Source of the DNA: Platycnemis pennipes
Lineage: Eukaryota; Arthropoda; Insecta; Odonata; Platycnemididae
DNA: 64,000 nt
Assembly: GCA_933228895.1 (NCBI GenBank)
Contig: OW121846.1
Coordinates: 107,959,054 to 108,023,053 of the forward strand
Reading direction: 5' to 3'
Under the pieces are notes generated by a model. That model was given only the letters and a program-made list of their open reading frames with translations. It was not told the origin of the DNA and ran no database searches. Positions 1 through 12,352 of this stretch are shown one piece after another. How positions within the stretch are numbered: position 1 is the first letter of the stretch; every line of letters starts with the position of its first letter. The translations under genes were made by a program, and so were the position numbers.

Positions 1-748
1 ATCACTCTTCAGGTTTTAACCCGAAGATTTTACATGTTTGTGAGAAGGGGAGGAGACTTGATTTTTGGAGAACTTTGAAATTATTTCTTATTTTGATATA
101 TATTTGAGAACGATGTTTTAAATGACCTATTCCCATTCATCCTCTCTCCATTCTACTCAGTGCTGGTCCCCCCACCACCACCCCCATAGTCAAATAAGCT
201 CTTCTTGACCCCTCGCCACCAGCCGTTTGCTCACCTTCCCTTCATGACAGCCTCATTCTCCCTCCCCCCCCTCTCTTTTCACTGGCGTGAGACTGTGTAT
301 ATATATGCCACCGTGCCCGTCTTTTACTTGTTAATCCCTTAGTAGCTCGAAACCAGTCAGTGAATAAATTTAGTGGAATATAACTTAATCTAATTATTTT
401 CATTAGAAATATAAATTAGCCATTCATTTTAGTGTCTGACCCTGAGGCAAACATTGTTTGTTGTTCTGATGGGTTAAAAGACTAAAGTACCAAAGTGATG
501 GCTGAATGATTCATTGTTTTTTCATGAAATGTCTTTATCCTTAAGTAAATATATCACTCATGAATGAAATAATGATAATCTGCAAAGAATTATTGCAATT
601 ATAGGCCCTAGGTTTGTCAAGAGTAAAATTTTACCAAGATTTCCAAGTATTTTTGCACTTTCTGAATTATTTTTACTGTAAATTGCATGCTGTTTATCCT
701 CTATTCAGTTTAGATCATTTGATGTTCATTTTTTTTATTTTCTTACAG
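1..748 (+). other. probable intron upstream of the last exon of a + strand gene
   Basis: No convincing coding exon is visible here. The interval ends in a pyrimidine-rich run and a CAG acceptor at 746-748. Around 347-383 there is a motif with CGAAACC followed by AATAAATTTAGTGGAA that resembles the tails of repeats near 11.73 kb and 63.6 kb, so a small repeat fragment is likely inside the intron. The assignment as intron rests on the exon call that follows it. Confidence 0.45.
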
Positions 749-888
749 GTGAGTATGATAAGCATCCCAACGAAGTGGTCAAGAATGAGGAGTTGACTTA
801 CAACAGAGCCTCATGTGCTGACGACCATGTGAGGGTAACTCTTGGATGTGTTATTGCCTGCTTAACAGTGCGGCTATTTGGCCGGTGA
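749..888 (+). CDS. last coding exon of an unidentified gene; C-terminal hydrophobic tail
   Basis: After the acceptor TTCTTACAG the frame that uses the first two bases as the end of a split codon is open for 45 codons, then stops at TGA (886-888). The peptide begins EYDKHPNEVVKNEELTYN, continues through a Cys/Asp-rich stretch, and ends in a hydrophobic segment (VTLGCVIACLTVRLFG, about residues 29-44) followed by one Arg. A hydrophobic C-terminus straight before the stop would fit a GPI-anchor signal or a tail anchor; that is inference. I do not recognise the protein family. The exon is followed by a long, repeat-poor AT-rich stretch that looks like a 3' UTR. The exon starts with a sequence that is itself a perfect donor (CAG/GTGAGT), so a recursive-splice site is an alternative reading. 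Confidence 0.5.
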
Positions 889-3800
889 GGTGGAACACTA
901 TAGACAGAGAGAAATGCTCTTGTATAATAGCTGTATATTATTTATGTGCTGTGTGGCCTCTCTGTCTAGGCAGGGAGAAGGACATTCAATTGGCTCCAGA
1001 GCTATTGCCTTGCACATGATGCGAGAGGTGGAGCAAAACCACTGACCAAAGTCCATCCAGGTCTTGAAAGGAAGAGAGTGTTGGACAACAAAGTGTGTTC
1101 TGTTTCCTTTGCTCCTTTTCCACGTGTTTCTTTGTAAACCTACAGTGGAATGTGACTGATTAAGACTGGAATACTCTAGTTCAAGATGATGGCCATGTAC
1201 AGAGAAAATTATTCTCATGTTAGTGATGGAAATTTTACTCAACTTGTCTCTTATACAGATAATATTTGTGAAGTGGAGTGGAAGTGAGTGGGGCAGTTGA
1301 ATGATCTCAGTAATGAGATTGTTTGTGGTAAAGACGTTAGTTATTTGAATGGAAAGTACTGCTGTCAGTGATGAGTGGGTGAAATTTACTTGAGAGAATG
1401 TTTATAAGTGGATCAGAAATTTATTGGACAATTATGCAGAAGAAAATACTGCTAGTGTTCAAATAAGTCATAATATTTCTGAATGAGTGTGATGGGAATC
1501 CTAATTTCATTTTTCTGATGATGTAGTTACTGAAAAGGGATTTGCCAATTTCTAATTTACTCAATTTTTACCCATTTTGAGCTATTTTGGATCAAATGAT
1601 TGTCAAAGGCATGTAAAGTATCTTCAGACATCATCATATCATCGTATTCGTCATCATTTCTCAGTTATAGAATAGGCAAGAGTACTTCTTAAAGATGGTC
1701 TCCCTTTGTAACAAAGGAAGTTTTAGATATGAGTGAATGATCTTGGATGCTTGTGCGTGTGACTTAGTGTGTGAATATATGTATGTGTGTCTAATCACTT
1801 GGGAGAAGTATGTTGTGATAGATAGTAGATGAAATACCAGTCATTGTAAGTGAAGTACTGTTTCTCATAGATGCCTTGTTACAGTGTAAGGACCTATTTC
1901 TAGGGCACAGATATAGACAAACATGCTATAACAATAGAATGATTTGTGAAATCCACTAAAATGTTGTCAGTCTTATTTGAATGCTCACAAATTTATTGTT
2001 TGTTTGCTGCATATCCCTTTGTAGTTGACCTTGAGGGAGGCAAGAATGATCGGTACAACACTTATAGAGGTAACTTTTCCAGTCTCTTTGGATGATTAAA
2101 GCAGAAGAATATGTTGGATGACCCATAGACAATTGAAAACACCAGTGAACTGAGTCATGTACGTGTGGAGACAAACATCTGGTGTTGATTGGCTCTAATA
2201 TCAATTTAAGTATATCAGTATATCACTGAGTATGTTTGGCTGATGAAGTCAATCACAGCCAACAGCCCGGTTATGCGTGGTGCTGTGGTTTTGTAGTTGG
2301 ATTCGTGCCTTATGACAGCTTACTCTCTGTTTATCCTTCGTAACATCTCTCACCGTGTGTGAATTTGCCTGACATCAAATAGCTAATGGATGGAACAAAG
2401 CATTATGTCAAAGGCAGTATAATTTTCTGCCTTCTGAATGAATGGTATGTTAATCCTATCATGGAATCTTTTCCAAAATACTTTTTCCAAGACAAAGCGA
2501 GGGTTGATTCTAAGACCTAAATTTTAGAAGCATCTTTTCCCAACTATGAGTTTATCAGGCTCCAACTACTCTTGAGTGTGGCAATGCTAATTTATCTGTA
2601 TGAGTGAAGATATGGGCTGTGGTGAAATGTAATTTTGATCACCACCACCTGTGCTTTTGGTTGCTGTAAGCTCTTAAAACTAATGTCTCCCATCTGATGT
2701 ACCCATTGAACTGAAGAGTTTCCATAGCCTGTCGTGTTATTTTGGGACTTATCCATTAGATTGACAATACAAAGACTCAAAAAATGTGATATAACAAATA
2801 GCATCATATTATGTTGACCACGTTTTTGAAGTTGCTGCTGTGTCACTATATCTGTCACTTTTTTCATTTGTATCTACATTCTGGAATTATTATTTGAAGA
2901 CGTATGTAATGCAAAGCCTGTAAGTTAACGTATGGAGTGTGATGATAAAACGATGACTAAATTAGCTATGAATTATTAGAAGAGGAACACTGATAGTTGT
3001 GCTATGTAATTAAATGTATATATGGTATATAAGTATTTAAGTGCCATAAGTGGATATGTTTGCTGTGTGTTTTTTTACCAGTCACACAAACAGATATACA
3101 CACATAACCTGACACATTTACACAAACAATGTTACATATTCATCTCCACTCACAAAGACACAATTGTGAACATAAAAACCAGTAATGTGCAATTGGGAGG
3201 AGGGATGTTTTCTCATCATTTTTGTGAACTTTCCTGTGGAATCTCATTAGAACATTTTTATGGCAGTATGTAATCTGTGTTTATTCGAGTGGTGCTTGTG
3301 CTTGATGTATAACAAGGTAGCCTCTGAAGTGGATCTTGCTATTATCTGCCAAATGGTGAGGCTTACCGTGAATAAAATAAAATAAGTCATTCCAAAAATG
3401 GACCACTTAGCCTTTGAGGGTTTGTGCATCAGCACTTTTATATTATTGCCAATGATACTTGTTGATTCTACAAGACAGACATATCTTACATTGCAAGTTA
3501 GCATATTTTTTACTGCTGCTGGGGATAAGCTATTTGAAATTTAGTTGGATTAATGGGAACATATTTATTTTATGAGGAATAATTTGGTGCATGCCTCTCA
3601 GTGGCATTCAAAGGAGATTAATGTAGTTGCAAGGTACTGTCATTAATAATGTCATGCACTAATGAGATTCCACCATTAAAGGTTGCCATCTTTAAACACA
3701 TACCAGCTCAAAAATTAGGGCATTTATATTACTTTGCATGAACTAGTTTCATTGTTTGTAGCAATGGAGTATTGTTGACTCTCCAGTAGTCTCAGTGGAG

Positions 3801-5049
3801 TATAGATGCACATATTCTTTTAAGTTAATTGACTGTCTCATGAATTCATGGAAACAAATTAAGTAAGCATAGTTGTTCTCTCACTTTTTATGTTTTTGTC
3901 AGTGATGATGCATACCATTAATTGGGAAAGAAAAACCATTGTGAAATATTTATGGCATATATTTTTGCATTTTAATCATGACCCTGTTGATTTTCATGTT
4001 GTTAATCTTCTTATTAGTGATAATCAACTGTAAATTATGCTTGTAAAGCAACAGCAAATCTTAAGTTGGCAAGCTTGTCAAAATGGTTTTGTATTGGCCT
4101 GACTCATTATTATTACTCTGTTGCTGTGATTGCTAGAAAAACAGAAGTGAAATACTGTATAGTTTAAATGTTTATTTATGCCAAAGTATAATTTTTCTTC
4201 ACAATGGCAGTACAATTTATTTTTGTCTTTGTGATGCACATTTAGATGACAACTACATTTAAGTAGTTTCACTGTAATATTTACCCCATAGAATCAGCTC
4301 TGATCCAATTGAATTATGCATTTCCTCTGCCCTGTACAGTTCTGCTGGTATCGAAATTGCATATATTCAACAGATGGAACCTCCTTCTGCATCCCCATTG
4401 TCCACTTGTACATAAAATTACTCTATCCCTTTGACTTATCATTTGTTGTGATGTTTAGGAACCCTGCTTGCTTGGTTATTTAACAAAAAAGTATGCCCAT
4501 TAAGGTATAATAAATCAAAAGGTGTCCTCAATTTTCCCAACTGCTCTTTTTATGCTACCAATGATTTCAAATCATTGCTGTCCAACTTGTGGCCTCAACT
4601 TGGGTAATTTGATTTGTTACCCAAATGACAGTGATTGAAGCATAGATTATGGAGAAGAATAAATGTTACATGCCCTCTGTATTTAATATGCTGGCATTTT
4701 AACTGCCTGAGTTTTATCAAAATTTGACTTTAGGTTATTCAAATTCTGTTATTTTGAGAAAAATAATTTTTACACTTTTCTGATTTGTGTATTAGTGTGT
4801 ATGAAGGATAACCCTTTTGCTCACCATGCTTAAATAGCTGGTCAGAATTGCATCGTGCCAAATATATTGAGAAAATAGTCTATACTTGCGTTTATATATA
4901 AACATTTAATCATGATTTACTTCAGTGGCTTATAGTCACTGGAATAGGACTCTGGCTGAAACTTCATATTTTTTTGCAAACAATCTTCTGCTCTTGCTTC
5001 AATCACACTCGAAAATTATATTTTATCTTCTCCTTGAAACTATAAATAG

Positions 5050-5136
5050 ACACACATAGATACAAACACACGTGTGTATGTGTGTGTATATATATATATG
5101 TATGTATGCATGTATATATATACACATATATTATAT
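5050..5136. repeat. compound microsatellite (CA/TG/TA/TATG)
   Basis: Alternating CACA, TGTG, TATA and TATG runs with short self-complementary stretches lie within the putative 3' UTR. The purine-pyrimidine alternation is visible directly. Confidence 0.8.
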
Positions 5137-5658
5137 CTATAATTGCCATTCAATGAGTTGAACATAGGAGAACTGTAGGGATTTAATTCCAAATTAGATA
5201 CAACAGAAATGAATGAATCTTTGTATTTTACAATGAGTAAAATTTTAAAATGCTACAAAGAAAAAAATGGTGCTTCTTCATAATGATATGCTCTTAAAAA
5301 GTGTTTCCTTGGTGGCATTGGACTTGCAATATGAAACACCCGACATTCAAAAAGTGTAAATGTAGAAGATCACACCCTGGGTATTAACGACAGGCCTTAA
5401 AACTGATGTGTCTGTTAGATTGACTAATTGTACAACTTAATCATGCATCAACTGCTAATCATCCACCTGTCATCATGATATAAAATGTCCCCTCTCTCAA
5501 ATCTTCAGTCTTGAATCCCACAACCCATGTGTGCAAATGTGTAGTGGATTTATCAAATGGTACTGTGGATGTTTTTTCCTGTTATTTATATTCAGCACCT
5601 TTGTCACTATACACCATACTATGTGATGGGAAATATTTTATAACAGACTTTTGTACAG

Positions 5659-5664
5659 AATAAA
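5659..5664 (+). promoter_or_regulatory. candidate distal polyadenylation signal (AATAAA)
   Basis: AATAAA is followed within about 30 bases by a TG-rich stretch (TGTGAATGTGTTGTCC), the usual arrangement of signal plus downstream GU element. It is the most distal good signal before the character of the sequence changes towards transposon-rich DNA. Confidence 0.4.
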
Positions 5665-5699
5665 TAATTGTAATGTGAATGTGTTGTCCAGTGAATGTC

Positions 5700-8600
5700 T
5701 ACTACCCATTCGTCAGTTGTTGAAGTGCAATATATTGCATCAGTGACTTGATGTAATTCGCTCCACTTCAGCAATCAAAGTGTGGTTATGTAGCTACTAT
5801 CTCATAATGATATTTGGTACATGAGTTGTGACCTAAGAGTGATTCAGTGCATTTGTGTGGTTTTGAAATTTAATGCAATGCGTTGGCTTTAGATTGGTTG
5901 GTAACAAGTACTTACTCATTTGTAAAATCCACTGGGCATGAACATTTAGATGGAATGCCTTGCAAAGAAAATTCATGTTTCTATTTTGGCTGTTACTGTA
6001 TTTTTTGTTTAATGTAAGCCTGTTTTCCGACCTTATTCTGATGGCAGTTTCTCTAATTCTTAACTAGCCAACATATGCATACCTTGCCTGTCCAGTGAGC
6101 AAGATTCTCAGATTATCAAGTTTCAGTAATTCCTCATTAGATGTTTTAAAATGCATATGCTTCTATTCCAGTATTTCTGTCTCTTACTCCAGAGGATACC
6201 ATAACCACCAATATGGCATCAGAATAGATTTTATATGTCGATTAGCCTATAAAGTAATCAAGAATATAGGTTTTGAATTATATTGAAGAAATCGTGAACT
6301 TCCAAATAGATATTTGGAAAATGTGATAAATATTTAGGACTTTGGCCTTTGTGTAGATGGTGTGTCGTGCTATGTTCTGAGTGATAGGCTACACCTCTAT
6401 CTATCATATAATATATCCTATCGAAAATAAGTTGTCTTTTCATAGGCCTTTTTTTCATGCTCTTGTTTATTTTCACTTGCCTATTGCATCACATTTTATG
6501 AAAATTACATGGGAAATGCATTATTAAACTAATTAGTAAATATTATAGATATTTTCTAGATATGTTGTAGATATTCAAGATATCTACAATCATCAGACAT
6601 TGAAGACATTAGTATTATTATTTAGTATTATGTAAAATATTTAGTGGATAGCTTTGTACTCTGTGGGAGTATGACGATAAAGGAAATAGAATATGGCAAT
6701 AATCGACGTTGTCTACCAATCTACAATGAGTAATATTGGTGAAAAACGATATTCTCCTTGAACTCGAGAAAGGCTTTGGAGATGTTCTTAAAATAGTGGT
6801 TTATAATTCGAAAAAGCCACGCAGCAACAATTTGAGTTCAATCTGCTGGCGCATTCAATTTTACATCCACATTTTTCGCTGTTTATATTCATTCCCCGTA
6901 TCTCCTTCTACTCAATCAGGTTTCTTGTGACTTATTCTCTGTTATTTATAGAAGGAAAATTTGAAAAACGAGACGTATTTGAAGAAGAATGATCGCGTAT
7001 TGACAATCGGTTACATGGAAAATGATGATACCGCACTCGCATTAGAGATATCCGTTACCTCTCTCCTTACTTGCTCCTAGTATTGCTTTCCATGAAAATG
7101 AATGTCCAATTGCGCTGAGGGTGGAACAAAATGATCAGCAAATGTTTGGTAATCACCGAGAGTTAAATTTGCCATGTTCTTATCTTCATCATAACTAATT
7201 TCTGTACAGCGGGGAGACATCAATATTGGAAATACAAAAATTAACGAACACCCGTTCAGAACATCATGAAAATTTCGTAATAGAAAAAAAATACGGCATA
7301 GGTTTCGTCAAACATCGATTAGTGGAAGAGTTAAGGGTTTCTTAAAGGAGCGCTATACCATTGAAGGAGCGCATTTTTCTGCAAACTGGGAGTTGGTAAA
7401 ACATTCTGTTTTTCGTATTTACGACTCAAAACACGCATAAATGTCGTAGTGATCTTTCTTTTTTTTTAACTGGGAGTAAAATGATCAAAAAATGCTTTGT
7501 TTTGAGTATTTATGTGTATTGAGTATTTTGAGTATTTTTAGTATTTTTGAGTATGTATAAAGCAATTGTGGAGCAGATTATGAGCTGCAATATTTTTAAT
7601 TAGGCACAAGTTTTTCCATCGATAATACGAGTTCCACATATCGATATTGATTGCATCAAGAGAAAATGAAATGATATGTATGACAACATGTATTTTAGTG
7701 GTGAGTCAAGCATTTGAATTGCAGTCATCAAAGGCGTAGGATGCATCTGGCATCTAGTGCGATTCTCCGGATGGGATAATTTAGCGATGACTGACGGTAG
7801 TGCCAAAAGGTGAACAGGTCCTCCTACTCGATGTGAATTCCGCGTGATTTTTTGGCAGTGCTCTCCTCCTGCCTCTCAGAATCAGCCTTCATTGCGAACG
7901 AGCTCCATAATCAGGCCAAGAAGTCAATGAACCGTATTTTACTCACTTAATTTTAATCTAATCATTTCTAGATTCGGGTATTTTACAACATCAACGAGGA
8001 AATTAAATGATTAATGCTGTTCTGCTTGGACGCACTGCAGCGCCGCAACAAGGAAAACGTCCACAGGTTTTGGAGAAAATGTGAACATCTCTCTCATGTT
8101 TTCTACCCAAAGAGTATAGAGCTCAGGTCTAGAGGTGCGTAATTTGATTCCAATATCATCATAAACGTTGTTAATTCATTGGTTTCATATTCCTAATTTT
8201 GTGGGGTATTTAATTTGAGGGCAGCGAATGTAAAAGCTCAAAATGGAGCCAAGCGCAGGCATTCCACGCCGAATTTAGATAGCATTCTTTGGATCAGAAA
8301 AGATAAAATTAACCCAAATGTACGCTACCACATCGAAGTTTCAGCTGTGTATCCACCAACACGGAGAGTGAATTTGAGAGTGGCTTTATGCTATTGCCGG
8401 AACGCCATATTGTGGGAGGAATCTAATGAAATGCCCTATTGTCACAATTGTCACAATAAGTTCGTGTACTGCCGAAAAAGTAAATGAAGGTTTGGCGATG
8501 GGTGGACCAAAAAGTTGTCACAATAAGTAATTCTATGCACTTCCCGGGAACATCAGCGGAACCTTACAACATGATTGCATGACAGAGTATAATCAAGTTT

Positions 8601-9830
8601 ATCATGCAAGCCAAGTTTTAAAATAATTGCACTAAATACCATCTCCTTTGGTATCTCTATCATGCGCAATAGTTTTTATTTATGCCTCGAAAATGTCTTT
8701 ATTTGCGTAAGCTCTCTCCTGAGATGTCCGGTGCAACGCAGCGGACCAATCTTTATCGTAGAATTGGCGAAAAAAGAAGTCAGCTGGAAAAATCTTTTTT
8801 TTGTAATTGGTTTTATCTCTTCCATCGTCGTTATGTGCACTGTGGTTTTAATGCATAGGGCAAGAGTCTATTTCCAATTGTGATTTTGATCCTATGCGCA
8901 CTCCTTTCCCTAATATAGAAGCGAGGGGTAATGACTTAAATGCTGAAGTATTTCCCATTAAAATTTCAGTTCTCTTTTTGGTGGTGGTACTGTTTAATAT
9001 AGTGCAAAAATATCCAATTCACTATTAATTAAAGTAATCCAAATAAAACTGAAGTATTGAACATTGTGAAACTGAAGCAAGATCCTGTAAGAATCTTTGA
9101 CTCAAATACCTACCGCCTGTTCAACTCACAAAAATATGAAAAAACATTCTTTAAATCTTTTAAACGGTCCCTCTTTTCCACTTTCCATTTTTTTAAATGA
9201 GAGGTGAAGTATATTTTCACCGCAAAAAAGTACTGAGTTATGTAAACCATTGCTCACAACTTAAAAATATCTACGCCGTGATTTAAGGTGGACGACGACG
9301 ACCACTTGGAATCAGTGGCAAAGGTCAAAAGAGAGCCGTGGAGGGGAGAAAAATAATATTAATGTGGAACAATGAATTTCGAGAAGAAAATGCCCATGTG
9401 CTTAATTTTGCATGTCAGTTAAATCATGCAAAGAAAAGGCTGAGAAACGGTATATTCAAATTATTGAACTAATTTCTGCATCCACGTTATATTAATGAGA
9501 TGTAGGGAGCGAGTAATGAGGATTGAGCGAATAAAGTGATGGGAATTTGAACAGATTGCCCGATATCAAGTGGATGACTAAAACTAACAAATCTAAAAGT
9601 TGAGCATTGGTGCTGATGATAATCTCGAATATTCCGTTGTAGGTAGGTTCCGCCTACATGTTTTTCTTGGGGCAAGGGAGCATTTCTCGTACGTATTGCA
9701 TTTATTGAGATACTTTAAGAAATCAGGGAATTGGACTACTTGAAATATCTGCAAACTGAAGTTTTGCTGAAATTAAATGATGAAAATACGATAAATCTCC
9801 ATTATCTTTGAATAAAATTGGGTAATGGAA
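5700..9830. other. intergenic stretch, no gene recognised
   Basis: No credible coding exon was seen. Open frames of 60-90 codons at 8215-8487 and 8662-8883 have no family resemblance that I can identify. A short tandem run of a GAGTATTT-like unit occurs at about 7495-7560, and a GATATCTACA-type direct/inverted repeat at about 6545-6590. The rest is unremarkable. Confidence 0.5.
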
Positions 9831-9835
9831 GGAGT

Positions 9836-10395
9836 TTTCAGGGAACGGAGGAAGGGTGGTGAGAAACCCGGCGTCGGCATTAGCCTACTCTTAACGACAG
9901 GCGCAAAGGGGACCACGGCTTAACGTCCCATCCGACGGACGGAGTACTGAACCTGAAATGCCCCACAGTAGGCACTCAAGTAGGGACCGGTTTTCCACTG
10001 AAAAAAAAATCACTGCCAGGAATCAAACCCGGACCCTTGGGATGGGAGGCCAGTACTCTAGCCACCGACAGGCGCCAAAGGGACCACGGCTTAACGACCC
10101 ATCCGACGGACGGAGTACTGAACTTGAAATGCCCTCCACTGGGCACTCAAGTGGGGACCGGTTTTCCACTGAAAATTTTAGCCTACATTAGCCTACTCTT
10201 AACGACAGGCGCCAAGGGGACCACGGCTTAACGACCCATCCGACGGACGGAGTACTGAACTTGAACTGAACCTCCACTAGGCACTCAAGTGGGGACTGGT
10301 TTTCCACTGAAAAATCCGCCACTGCCGGGAATCGAACCCCGGGCCCTCGAGATGGGAGGCCAGTACTCTAGTCACCACACCAACCCGATCCCCTC
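9836..10395 (-). repeat. tandemly amplified tRNA-derived SINE array (about three bodies, two heads)
   Basis: Read on the minus strand this begins with a tRNA-like head (10321-10393) containing a B-box-like GGGGTTCGATTCCC (10327-10340). A body follows with the phrases GTGGAAAACCGGTCCCCAC, TTCAGTACTCCGTCCGTCGG and TTAAGCCGTGGTCC. The body then appears twice more (about 10067-10180 and 9840-10005), with a second tRNA-like head at about 10006-10066. The same family occurs at 26.2, 27.1, 17.9 and 61.2 kb. The polymerase III head is recognised from its A-box/B-box layout; it is not a functional tRNA because the acceptor stem cannot be assembled. Confidence 0.8.
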
Positions 10396-10399
10396 GGTG

Positions 10400-11724
10400 G
10401 AATTGGTGTTCACGAAATGAAATAGTATACATTCCTTTCTGAATAGTGTGAGGACCACGCCAGGAAGTGAGACTGTCATGGTGAACATATTGAGATAATT
10501 GTTAGATTGCTGTGTCTCATTGGTACATGAATGCTGTTTTAAGACGATTATTTTAAGTTAACCAACCATACAATTCTATGTTCATGGATTGGTATATGAC
10601 GATATGAAAGAAGGTAAAACTCTATTAGCAGTCAGAATTCCATAACATTTTCCAACCACCAAAATTTTTATATTAAGGTAGGTACGTACTGTTAATACTA
10701 AGAGTGTGTATTTTATCAAGATGAGTATAAGGTACAACTAACCATATTCGCATTCCTTGGTGAAATTGAAGCTTTATTTACTTAATTATTATTCAAATGT
10801 CATGAGTACTCAGTGGGCAAGTAACGTAAATTTGTCAGGGTTTCATAACTGAACAGAATTGCAATATTCACGAGGGATCCTAAATTTGCAAAACATGTTA
10901 AGTAAGACATTGTTATACTATGTTTAGCTATTCTTGAATCTTCATATTAATGCTTAGTTTAATATACATCTATGCGTTGAGATTCACGCCTGGTAATTTT
11001 ATGCACCAACATCCGTCGATACCACGCCATTACCATTGCGACTCTTCGCATCCTTTCTCTAAAAACCAGTATTGACACCTATATCATAGCATTTATTACA
11101 AGCAGATATGGAACAGGAAAGTCCCTTTCGTTCAAAACTTGATTGTGCTCATAGAAACTCTTTTCGGAAACCTCACGATATGAGGTCGTCAACTTTTTAT
11201 AGTCATCACCACTGCCACATAGTGACCATGGCGTTGATATAGGAATAGAGTGAGAAAGAACAGAATGAAAGTTCAGGTAAGTAAAGCAGACAGAGCTTTA
11301 CAGGTAAGAGCGTAAGGGTCATGGGGTGTGTAAATGGGGGTGCATCCCTGGTAAGGGTGTAGAGCGTAGTGCACGCTCTAATAATCTGTGCCATTGAGGT
11401 ATATGAAGGGGGCATGCCGTCACGAAGTTGAAGCCAGGAGATCGGAACGTCCGCCATATTGGTTCTTCCCGTTCTCCCCTAGCTTGCCGTTGGATAGCAA
11501 TGGAGTTGTGAACGAATTGATGACTATGAATCAAAAATAATTGCCTTCTCTCGGAAATTTAAGGTAATTAAGCCATGAATTGTAGTTTAGATACATTGAG
11601 CTATCGTTTCCACTCGATTTAACAAATTATTTTCCATATTATTATGAATTTTTGTTAATTGATCTGGTGGTTTCAGGTGTAAATTTGTGGAATTTATTCA
11701 TTATGAAAAGACAAACTTATCTTT
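10400..11724. other. intergenic stretch, no gene recognised
   Basis: AT-rich with no recognisable exon or transposon protein. The short minus-strand open frames at 11206-11534 do not resemble a known family and lack coding character. Confidence 0.45.
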
Positions 11725-11795
11725 GTAGTTCCACATGAATTTATTAAAATACGACCCGGGTTTCGACGTCCAACGTCATCATCAGCTGATGATAA
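11725..11795. repeat. terminal fragment of a widespread insect repeat (CGAAACCCGGGTCGTATTTTAAT type)
   Basis: Read on the minus strand, a CAGCTGATGATGACGTTGGACGTCG stretch leads into GAAACCCGGGTCGTA and then AATAAATTCATGTGGAAC. Similar layouts (CGAAAC, then AATAAATT, then TGTGGAA) appear at about 347-383 and in the palindrome at 63549-63718. I recognise the general pattern as common in insect genomes but cannot assign the superfamily. Confidence 0.5.
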
Positions 11796-11825
11796 TAATT
11801 CACTGCAATATAATAATTAATTGAA

Positions 11826-12352
11826 TGCCTATCAGGAAGTATATGGAATATAATGAGCGCAGGTACAATGATTATATTGATTTTGGCAGAGGGATCACAG
11901 CTGACTGCATGCCAGTAGCCAAGGAGGTATTTGTTGGGATCATTGTCAGCTTAACCTTCTTTTGGAAACGGTCAGTGGAATATTTTTAAGTGGTGATATG
12001 AGTGGTTTAGCAAGTATTATGAGCCAAATTATGTTTACTGTTTATGGAGTTGGCATTTTATCAATTCCTTCACTTCCGATGGACCTCAATTGAATACCAC
12101 TATGGCTAAGACTCTTGGCTGTACATTTCATGCAAATTCTCTTCGCACATGGTTTTCCCACCCAGTCAGTAAGGAGCCCGTGTTTAACCTGTCAGACCCA
12201 TCACATATGGCGAAATTGGTGGGGAACACTTTTGGTGATGATTCTCCTTGTTAAGGATTACAGAACAATAAATTGGAAATACAATGAGGGATTTAAGGAG
12301 CTCCAGGAGATGGAAATCTTGCACTTAGGGAACAAGCTGAGGCCTGCCTTAT
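11826..12352 (+). pseudogene. P-element/THAP9-like transposase relic, N-terminal part
   Basis: Conceptual translation across frames gives a stretch typical of P-like transposases: NDYIDFGRGI, then AKEVFVGIIVSLTFFWKRSV, SGDMSGLASIM, TSDGPQLNTTMAKTLGC, FHANSLRTWFSHPV, then DPSHMAKLVGNTFGDDS, NWKYNEGFKELQEME and LHLGNKLR. In the family these correspond to the catalytic-core and GTP-binding-insertion region. Frame changes and stops show that it is dead. The open frame 12115-12648 covers part of it but then runs into antisense LINE sequence. The reading stops at 12352, exactly where a minus-strand LINE begins, and resumes after that LINE at 14340. Confidence 0.7.

Larger units (their letters stand above)
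889..5690 (+). other. putative long 3' UTR of the unidentified + strand gene
   Basis: About 4.8 kb of AT-rich sequence without recognisable transposon protein remnants and without a believable coding exon; the small open frames on both strands look like chance. Canonical AATAAA signals occur several times (for example 4658-4663 and 5659-5664). A TA/TG microsatellite lies at about 5050-5150. The extent is inferred from the uniform, repeat-poor character and the position of the last good signal; no transcript evidence is available. Confidence 0.4.

Noticed and set aside
8215..8487. 90-codon open frame with a CxxC-like stretch near its end
   Set aside because: Without partner exons or family resemblance the CHNCHNKFVYC string is too short to call a zinc finger.
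10321..10393. tRNA gene candidate on the minus strand
   Set aside because: The same head recurs with identical SINE bodies at several loci; no closing acceptor stem.
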